Assembly (NCBI GenBank): GCA_032622095.1
Contig: CP136069.1
Coordinates: 159,021,043 to 159,085,042 of the forward strand
DNA: 64,000 nt
From: Siphonodentalium dalli
Lineage: Eukaryota; Mollusca; Scaphopoda; Gadilida; Siphonodentaliidae
Direction: 5' to 3'
Below are positions 24,572 to 64,000 of this stretch, piece by piece. A program made the position numbers and the translations under genes. The notes beneath the pieces were generated by a model, which searched no databases, had not been told where the DNA came from, and saw only the letters and a program-made list of their open reading frames with translations. Within the stretch, counting starts at the first letter, position 1. Each line of letters starts with the position of its first letter.

Positions 24572-25052
24572 TTAACCCTTTGAGTGCCAGGTCCGATTTT
24601 TGTATCAACCCATATACCCTGTGCCAATGCATTCTCTTATATATGCGAGTCGACCATAGGTCGCCTCGCATATATAAGAGAATGCATTGGCCTAACAATT
24701 TTTCATCAGTTATTATTTTTTACAATTTTCTACAATTTTAATAATTTTTTCTTATATTCTTTAACAGACTTATTTTGTAGGTTTAGTGCCAGGGAATCTT
24801 ATGTTTCATGGGCATCAAAATTGTTACTATGAATACTTGGTGATAGTTTTGAATTATAACATGCCCCTAAAGTTTTATCCAGTTTGTTTTTAAATTCGCT
24901 ATAGCATGCTTAAGCATACCCAAAAAAATTAAACCCAAAAAAATTTAAAAAAAGATTTTTTTTTTTTTTTAATTTTTAATTTATTTTATGGACGATTTTA
25001 CAGACCGTAAATTAGGGCCGTTGAAATCGGCCCCTGGCACTCAAAGGGTTAA
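24572..25052. mobile_element. PAL-carrying MITE-B, CCTGGCACTC subfamily, complete
   Basis: TTAACCCTTTGAGTGCCAGG start and CCTGGCACTCAAAGGGTTAA end, 481 bp, TTAA flanked. A full PAL lies at 24625-24695, followed by CCTAACAATTTTT and TTTAATAATTTTTTCTT, both also found in MITE-D. Truncated sister copy at 34233-34445. Confidence 0.8.
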
Positions 25053-25319
25053 ATAAATCCAACAAGTTGTAATTCGAGCTAACAAACAAGATTTTGCCAC
25101 TGAATATCTGGAACATATCTAAAACATATTCCCTCAACCAGCGATAGCCGCTTCCCGATGTAGAGAGCACTCTCTTAGCTATAAATACATCAGACATATG
25201 TTAACTACATAGTATTAACATATTCTTGCAAATTTTCGTTCTTTGAGGGTTGAACAACAAGAACTACAACATTTAGTGGTAACCTATAGCATGATGAACA
25301 AGTGCAATACCAGGATTTC

Positions 25320-25735
25320 CGCTAGTGGGTCTCATTTAGTGAACGTTCAGACGACCACAATTCAATCATAAGAGGAGGAATCAGGCCAGACAAAATCATG
25401 GATAGTTTGTTCACACGATTGTGGAGTCGTCACAGATGAGGATATCATGGGCTGTTCGTTAGCCATGATTAACAATGTGATTGCCTATCCAACAATCTTT
25501 CCACCTACGATTTTTTACGTACACATGACTGCAATTCCGTCACAAGTGGAGGTAACCAAGAATATGCCACGATTTGCATCTAAAATCAAACAAAGCTTGT
25601 TATTAATTTTTTACTCGCGATCTTGCCATGAGCATGTGCAGTCCAACTGCCGGTTACTACCCACGACGGACAACTTTCCACTTACGCTTGAATCGTGGTT
25701 GTCTGGACGTTCACATAGGGTCCCTTTCCATCAGC
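25320..25735. repeat. Inverted-repeat element of unknown family
   Basis: GTGAACGTTCAGACGACCAC followed by AATTCAA (about 25338) pairs with TTGAATCGTGGTTGTCTGGA plus CGTTCAC (about 25690). The 122-codon open frame at 25447-25815 overlaps the right arm and shows no domain. Confidence 0.45.
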
Positions 25736-25864
25736 CCATATTTCCCCTTAGACGGATTCCTCTGCACAAACAACGAATAACGCTTACACCACATGTGTAT
25801 CTCCCATCCCACTAAATAAAACCAATGAGGTGATAAATGACTATTATTTGAAATGCCAGCCACT

Positions 25865-26032
25865 AGTAAAACACAGAATGACACTAGTGTGTTAATGGAT
25901 TTATTGATACGGCACGGGTGTTAGCGTGGAAGGATAGATAGAGAGGTGAAGCCTCAAGTTCTATCCTTCTGTGATGGCACAAGTGCTGTATCAACAAACC
26001 CATTAACACACACGTCGTTCTGTGTTTATTAC
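25865..26032. mobile_element. Fold-back element
   Basis: Inverted arms AAACACAGAATGACAC, GTGTGTTAATGG, TTGATACGGCAC on the left and complements on the right, meeting near 25945. A MITE-A has landed at its right tip. Confidence 0.6.
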
Positions 26033-26275
26033 CAAGCCTTGTCTGTCATTTGCAGAATGAGGTCCCCAGAGGGTGAATTTAGTGATGCTACCCCGCAGAG
26101 CGGGCTAGCATCACCAAATTCACCCTCTGGGGACCTCATTCTGCTTACACCTCAGCAGAAGGAGGTTCCCAGAGGGTAATTTGGTGATGCTAGCCCGCTA
26201 TGCGGGGTAGCATCACTAAATTCACCCTCTGGGGACCTCATTCTGCAAATGACAGACACCCTATTTCAAGGCTTG
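26033..26275. mobile_element. MITE-A, short form, exact 8-bp target duplication
   Basis: Ends CAAGCCTTG and CAAGGCTTG, flanked by TTTATTAC at 26025-26032 and 26276-26283. It is made of two hairpins separated by about 25 bp, the middle region of longer copies being absent. Confidence 0.85.
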
Positions 26276-26436
26276 TTTATTACACGTCACTCATCCTATA
26301 TTCCATGAATACAGATTTGTAAATATGGAACAGCAATAACACTGTACTTCTAGGAACAGGCATGTAATAACCATTTTACCTGATTGCCTGAAATATAATC
26401 GTCTCATGGATACACATATTGAAAATTAACTCCTTC

Positions 26437-26516
26437 TATACTGAATGGATTCTCCCAACCAGTTATAAAAGTATCTAATGGAATGGTCTATTATTCATTT
26501 GGAGGGGTGTTCAGAG
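26437..26516. repeat. MITE-B left-end fragment
   Basis: TTAACTCCTTCTATACTGAA, TAAAAGTATCTAATGGAATG and GGAGGGGTGTTCAG. It stops where the next MITE-A begins. Confidence 0.55.
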
Positions 26517-26914
26517 CAAGGCTGCAAATAGTGTGTCTGTCATTTGCAGACTGAGGTCCCCAGAGTGAATATAGTGACGCTACCCTGAACAGTGGGCATT
26601 ACCAAATTCACCCTCTGGGGACATCATTCTGCTTAGGCCTCATCATATGGGAAGTATCTATAGTCTCAAACTAACATTGTTTTTAGTTACTTTTTCCCTT
26701 CTGTTCAGTTTCTATATCCCCTAATTGGCAGAAGATCAAATGCATTATCGAGGTGACTAATGACTGAACATCACAAACTTCAACTGGGAACTTCAATCTG
26801 ATCGTAGGTCTCTCATAGCTGTTTTATCTTCAGCCCCGTGCGGGATAGCATCACTAAATTCACCCTCTGGGGACCTCATTTCTGCAGATGACAGATGCAC
26901 TATTTGCAAGCTTG
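26517..26914. mobile_element. MITE-A copy
   Basis: Starts CAAGGCTGCAAATAGTGTG and ends TATTTGCAAGCTTG. Both end hairpins are partly decayed; the middle part with TTTTTAGTTACTTTTTCCC is typical. Confidence 0.65.
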
Positions 26915-27239
26915 TTTGTTTTTGGATGAGAATGAGAGTAATGAGGTAAGATCTATTTATAAAATGCCCACTGAAAGTATTTCTTTGGCCGCTAAAACTA
27001 CATCCGTGTGTTCTCACACAGGAATAATTGGTTTAAGATACAAATCTTTTCCATTTTATTATTTCAATCAAACAATCTATTTAATTCCAGCACCATTATG
27101 CAATCAATACCTATGTTTTTAGACAACTAGGGCTTAATCAATTGCTATTTAATTTTTCTCCAATAATTACGGTAATTATATTTTCAATGTAAAAGAATGA
27201 ATTCTTATCATTTTCATTCAATCTATTAAACAAGGGTTG

Positions 27240-27930
27240 TGCATAGAAGATGGCGCTCATAGAGTTTTTTTGCCCATAAGAGTGAATCTGTCTGACCGAG
27301 AATCACTAAAAAGAGAATGGACTAAGGAACCATAACTCATGTACAAACAAAGCAAATGGGACAAACCTGGTTTTCGAACTCGATCAAGATACTGTTGTGA
27401 GAAAGTTCCATATACCAAATATGAATAAAACTGGTTAATGTTTGTTCAAGTTATTGAGCTAACGGATAAAAAAATTCTAAAAATAGACAATTTAAGGGCC
27501 ATAACTCAGGTGAAAAAATTTACGGAAACCTGATTTCCGAACTCAATCGACATATTATTTGTGGAATATCCATATACAAAATACGAATGAAATTGGTTGA
27601 AGTTTTTTCAAGTTATCACAAATAGGCAATAATAGGTCTTATTGTGGAAGGCCCCAAGTAATGAATTTTAATAAACATTTATGTGATAACAGTCATAACA
27701 CATAATATAGGCCATGCTAATTAATTATATTTTAGTGTCAATCATCGCATTTGTTTTTTTGGCATAAAATAATAAAACATTTAATTAATTATTGACACAA
27801 TACACAATGTGCAATTCTACTGAAGTGTCCCCTGTGAAAATTCTGATAGGAACATTTAGCCTTATTCTTTGAATCCCTAAATGCATGCTTCATTTGCATG
27901 AAATGAATGTAAACAAAATTGGTGGTAACA
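27240..27930. other. No gene; weak degenerate repeats
   Basis: Two diverged units with GGGCCATAACTCAGGTG and CGAACTCGATCAAGATA-like text at 27320-27610, part of the GATAACTC-type repeat class. No coding frame. Confidence 0.45.
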
Positions 27931-27932
27931 TT

Positions 27933-28200
27933 TAGGCCAAATAAAATAAAAATTCTGTGTTCTCAGGAACCTCCCTATCACTGAAATGTTCTTTTAAAAA
28001 GCCTTGTCAAAATTTTTTTGTCAATATTTTCTGTTAAAAATAATGGATTTGAACAACAAAATTGAAATTTTGTTTGTTTCTGGAGTATGTTTTCCAGATT
28101 TTGCAAAAAAAAATAAATATAAACAGCCTCCCTCCCTCATCTCAAAATTGAGATCTAAATGCCTGAGAACACAAGATATTTTATTTTTATGGACTTAAGT
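27933..28200. mobile_element. Inverted-repeat element related to 9260-9957
   Basis: AAAATAAAAATTCTGTGTTC near the left and GAACACAAGATATTTTATTT near the right pair with each other. CCTCCCTCCCTCAT inside is shared with 9893-9906. Confidence 0.5.
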
Positions 28201-28767
28201 TATAATAATTACGCTATACTATATAAGGCCTGACCAATTTAATAACTTGACTTCTACGCTGAAATAACTCATTATTTTCATGCCGATGAGTGTCCATGCT
28301 AACGAAACCGAAACATTATCTTGCTTCGAAATGTTTAAAAACCAGGAGCTAGCCGGAAACGGAGTGTCGCTCATACTGGAATCCGGAAAATAAAAAATCT
28401 CTGCAAACTAAAACGCAGAAATGGACCGCACTTGTGTATCGAAACCCGGGAAAAAAATTATTTGCGTTTGGAATTTCCGTTTTTTTCCCCTGATTTTCTC
28501 GGAAATTGTTATCGGCGCGTTTGTAATTCAAGTTATTAAATTGGTCTCGCCTAAGTAAATTAACTTCAGAAACCTAGCTAGAATAATTAATAACGAATAA
28601 TCACCACATTTCACATTTAATTTTCAGATTCAAGCATTGCATTTTGTATTCTTGGTATTAAATTTTGGGCAGAAAAAAATTGGTTTATGTAAGGTTTATT
28701 GGGGATTTATCGTAGTTTCAGCCGTACGTCCATATCACGACGTCAGAAATTAATACTGTGTGAACTT

Positions 28768-28898
28768 TTAGTGTGAATAAGTTGCATTGAAAGTGGCATT
28801 TAGTGTGAATAAGTTGCATTGAAAGTAGCATTTAGTGTAAACAAGATGCATTGAAAGTAGCAATAAATGTGAATAATTTGCATTGAAAGTGGCATTGG
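28768..28898. repeat. Tandem repeat, about 36 bp, four copies
   Basis: Four units of TTTAGTGTGAATAAGTTGCA followed by TTGAAAGTGGCA with small changes. Confidence 0.8.
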
Positions 28899-28939
28899 CC
28901 ATGGTCATTGCAAAGTAACTTTCCTGTTTCTCAAGGCAA

Positions 28940-29265
28940 AATATTATATTCTGCTTAGGCCTCATCTTCTCTGGAAAGTTTCTTTATTATCAAATTTCTA
29001 TAGAAACTTCTTCACATAGATTCTATTTCTTTTTCAGTTTAGTTTCTCTATTGGCAGACAACACATTGTATAATTGCGGTTCCCAATGGGTGTACATTAC
29101 AATATTCACCATTTGGGAATCTGAATCCATGTCTCCCATAGCAGATGAGGCCATGCATAATGAGGTCCCCAGAGGGTGAATTTGGTGATGCTAGACCACT
29201 ATGCGGAATAGCATCACCAAATCACCCTCTGGGGACCTCATTCTGCTAAACTCAGACTTGCTCGG
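28940..29265. mobile_element. MITE-A copy in the PI4KB 3' flank
   Basis: The right hairpin is intact at 29158-29248. The middle part with GGAAAGTTTCTTTATTATCA and a central small hairpin (GGTTCCCAATGGGTG with CACCATTTGGGAA) is present; the left hairpin is missing. Confidence 0.65.
28983..28988 (-). promoter_or_regulatory. Possible polyadenylation signal for PI4KB inside MITE-A
   Basis: The first AATAAA on the coding strand after the stop lies about 331 nt downstream and falls within the MITE-A copy at 28940-29265. Nothing closer was seen. Use of this signal is inference. Confidence 0.3.
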
Positions 29266-29318
29266 GACCATATAGGAAATTTACTTTGCATGGCCTGAAT
29301 AAATAAAATATGATTAAT

Positions 29319-61273
<31,955 letters not shown>

Positions 61274-61289
61274 AATTTCACCTGTCTAC

Positions 61290-61755
61290 AGATAAATACG
61301 TCTTATTTCTATTGATCATGTCATTCAGAGGGAATTGACACTCAAAAGCTGTACAAGATTCTCTTATTTCCAACTTAAATCTAGTGATATCCATAAAACA
61401 GCTGTCTCTATTGGATTCATTTACATGGCTTAATGATCATATTTTAAACGACCGATACATCTGAACCTCCCTCTAAATTATACGGCTGAAATTGTTGATT
61501 GTAATTGTAAGTTCTTATAGGATTTCTGTGCTCTTGAAATATCCTGCTGATAAATGCGTGGCAGTTTAACAGATATTTTCAGGTGGAGGTTTGTCTTGAT
61601 TAGAATGCAGGACCATCATGCTTCAGTGAGAAGACACACTGCAGTCACGCTATGATTTCTGCGACATATACTGAAATGATATGTGAAAGATGTGTAAATA
61701 TGATGGCAAATTAGGTTCATATCAATCAATGTAGAAAATTAGGTTAAATTTTATG
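61290..61755. other. Upstream of the PI4KB start codon; no promoter recognised
   Basis: Probably a 5' UTR intron or promoter-proximal DNA. No TATA or CpG island stands out, and no coding frame. Confidence 0.35.
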
Positions 61756-61763
61756 GTTTCTTA

Positions 61764-61981
61764 CAAGCCTTGAAATAGTGTGTCTGTCATTTGCAGAATG
61801 AGGTCCCCAGAGGGTGAATTTTTATTCACCCTCTGGGAACCTCATTCTGCTGAGGTGTAAGCAGAATGAGGTCCCAGAGGGTGAATTTGGTGATGCTAGC
61901 CCGCTATGCGGGATAGCATCACTAAATTCACCCTCTGGGGACCTCATTCTGCAAATGACAGACACAATATTTCAAGGCTTG
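61764..61981. mobile_element. MITE-A, short form with near-exact duplication
   Basis: Ends CAAGCCTTGAAATAGTG and ATATTTCAAGGCTTG, flanked by GTTTCTTA (61756-61763) and GTTTCTAA (61982-61989). The left hairpin has lost its inner part. Confidence 0.8.
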
Positions 61982-62373
61982 GTTTCTAATCTCATTCTAA
62001 CTGTGAAAATATTTGGGTTTATTTATTTATTTCTTGCTGTTCCTCCTGAAGTTAATGAATGTCAATATTTTGCACTACAGCTCACTATGTCAGAATGATT
62101 ACAAAATTTACTAAATCATAGTTGCACATTTCACTATAGCATTGGTGCAATGCTGTACATAGTGAAATTTTAATTCCATTGTGAATTTTGAGGGGTGTAC
62201 AAAATGGTGCAATAATGAATGACACAGAAACACACACACACTAGTATACTAGTATATGTAAACTGTTTTTTAGAGAAAAGGGTCAAAACACTACATACAA
62301 AATTTAATTGGTGAGTGGTTCCCTTAGGAAATGTTCAAATACTAAGTTCAAAAAACAACAATATAATTTTTTT

Positions 62374-63025
62374 ATTCCAATCCTAATAACATATATGTGA
62401 CCCGCCATATCAAATCCAGTCGTAAGTCGGTATTTTTTTTACCCTGTGCCAATGCATTCTCTTATATATGCGAGTTGACCATAGGTCGCCTCGCATATAT
62501 AAGAGAATGCATTGGCCTAACAATTTTTTATCATGTTTTTTAAATAAATGTTTCTTACAATTGTTAGGACATAAAATAAAAAACATCCATTACCCTGCAG
62601 GGAGCCCCACACATATATAGAAGCATATAGAAGAGTGTCGTCTGCTCATGTTTGTCTGGGGATCTGTATGGGTGAAATTATAAAATTGTTAAAGAATACA
62701 AGAAAAAATTATTAAAATTGTAAAAAATTGTTAGGCCAATGCATTCTCTTATATATGCGAGGCGATCTATGGTCGACTCGCATATATAAGAGAATGCATT
62801 GGCACAGGGTAAAAAAATCCCGACTTACGACTGGATTTGATATGGCGGGTCACATATGAACATTTAACAAAAGTTTTGACACTAAGAAATAAAACACGGT
62901 ATAATTAGATGGATTGATTGGAAACGGGATTAAACAACAAACCCCAAGGGCTTTTGTTAAGTTAGCTCTCCCTTTGTTTCGCGACCCGTATCCATGAAGT
63001 GGAGAGGGGAAACCAGACTGGAAGG
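62374..63025 (-). mobile_element. Retroelement-like 3' tail interrupted by MITE-D
   Basis: On the minus strand GGTTTGTTGTTTAATCCC..CAATCAATCCATCTAATTAT..AGGATTGGAATAAA matches 48817-49013 in order. A MITE-D splits it at 62397-62853. Confidence 0.6.
62397..62853. mobile_element. MITE-D, complete, filled site
   Basis: Ends GTGACCCGCCATATCAAATC and GATTTGATATGGCGGGTCAC, 457 bp, with ATAT on both sides. Two PAL copies. The flanks read CCTAATAACATATAT and ATATGAACATTTAAC, and the same sequence without the element is at 48982-48987. Confidence 0.85.
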
Positions 63026-63099
63026 AATGGAAATATTATTATACCGTACATGTAATGTTAATGACAGTCTTGTGAGAGGCAGAGGGAGGGTGATAAAGA

Positions 63100-63155
63100 G
63101 GGCAGGAAGAGAGAGATAGAGTGAGAGATTGAACAAGAGAGAGAGAGAGAGAGAA
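63100..63155. repeat. GA-rich microsatellite
   Basis: AGAGAGAGAGAGAGAG tract next to the retroelement-like tail, in the same relative place as the tract at 53499-53550. Confidence 0.75.
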
Positions 63156-63689
63156 ACTGTGTGGGAAAAGTGAGGGTATAACTGGAATTGAATCAATGGG
63201 TGGGTTATAAAAACCTAAAGTGCCTAATGCACTACATATCTAGTATACACCCTGTCAACTGAGTTACTGACTCCTCACTCTGGATACACACGTACTAGTC
63301 TGAGTCTAGTCACTGGTGTACCATAGCTATAAGAGCCAGCTATTCTCATTGAAAGAGAAGTCAAGGAAAACGGTGAATAACCTCATTAAATTATTAGGTA
63401 AGGTATGCACCACGCAATGCTAATTCAGTGCAAATCAATCTAAATTAAATTATTTATCGTTCACAACTGCAATCCCACAAGGCATATGAGTGCATCTATG
63501 CATCTTCTATGTTGATTGCATGCTATCAGCAATTATACAGTAAATACCACTAAAATGCAGAAAATACCCCCACTGGAAACTATTCTAGCATTAATGAAAT
63601 TTACATATATTAATAACTTTTTGTAGAGTAAGCCTTTTAAGTAAGCCTTTCATTCATAATTTCAAAACACATTAACACAAAACACATTT

Positions 63690-64000
63690 GTGACCCGCCA
63701 TATCAAATCCAGTCGTAAGTCGGAATTTTTTTACCCTGTGCCAATGCATTCTCTTATATATGCGAGTCGACCATAGGTCGCCTCGCATATATAAGAGAAT
63801 GCATTGGCCTAACAATTTTTTACAATTTTAATAATTTTTTTCTTGTATTCTTTAATAATTTTATAATTTCACCCATACAGAGCCCCAGACAAACATGAGC
63901 AGACCACACTCTTCTATATGCTTCTATATATGTGTGGGGCTCCCTGCAGGGTAATGGATGTTTTTTATTTTATGTCCTAAAAATTGTAAGAAACATTTAT
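63690..64000. mobile_element. MITE-D cut by the window edge
   Basis: GTGACCCGCCATATCAAATC start and one full PAL (63740-63810), then the CAGAGCCCCAGACAAACATG middle part. The right half is outside the window. Confidence 0.8.

Noticed and set aside
25447-25815. 122-codon open frame
   Set aside because: Overlaps one arm of an inverted-repeat element, no recognisable domain, composition not protein-like.
26033-26275. Strong stem-loops as transcription terminators
   Set aside because: These are MITE-A hairpins in a eukaryotic genome; intrinsic termination of the bacterial kind does not apply.

Overview
The window is animal nuclear DNA. It holds one long, finely split protein gene with consensus GT-AG introns, is AT-rich, and is filled with hundreds-of-bp inverted-repeat mobile elements. 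The repeat style suggests a lophotrochozoan, most likely a bivalve mollusc: degenerate arrays with a 150-170 bp period that end in GACGGACGG-type runs, and a copy ending in CAGGTGAGCTAAAA at about 35720. That placement is inference; no rRNA, mitochondrial or species-diagnostic sequence is present.

The only gene recognised with confidence is PI4KB, phosphatidylinositol 4-kinase beta (type III beta), on the minus strand from the ATG at 61273 to the stop at 29319. I resolve 14 coding exons. All splice phases agree and give a 946-residue protein. Exon 1 carries a long acidic N-terminus and the start of the helical domain, exons 2-3 continue that domain, exons 4-6 and 8 carry the phospho-regulated linker, and exons 7-14 carry the kinase domain. 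The catalytic DRHNGN and DFG motifs are intact. The promoter and any 5' untranslated exon are not identified.

Positions 1-29300, downstream of the gene, contain no supportable cellular gene. They are a mosaic of MITEs and tandem repeats, plus one deleted hAT transposon (11603-12633, perfect 8-bp target duplication) with a BED-finger ORF. The introns, and 61290-64000 upstream, hold the same repeat families.

Family names used below are mine. MITE-A is a hAT-type element built of several hairpins, ends CAAGCCTTG, 8-bp target duplications. MITE-B is a set of piggyBac-type elements, ends CCCTTT/AAAGGG inside TTAA. PAL is a roughly 70-bp palindrome (arms CCAATGCATTCTCTTATA) found inside several otherwise unrelated MITEs. 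MITE-C is a TA-flanked fold-back element, ends CAGTAATGCCC. MITE-D has GTGACCC/GGGTCAC ends and carries PAL twice. MITE-G has AGGCCCACTTAATTTTC ends.

The main points of interest are the PAL module shared between MITE families, an empty/filled site pair for MITE-D inside this window, MITEs lying 9-40 nt from PI4KB splice sites, a piggyBac-type MITE carrying a foreign GC-rich coding-like segment, and several layered insertions that give a relative age order.
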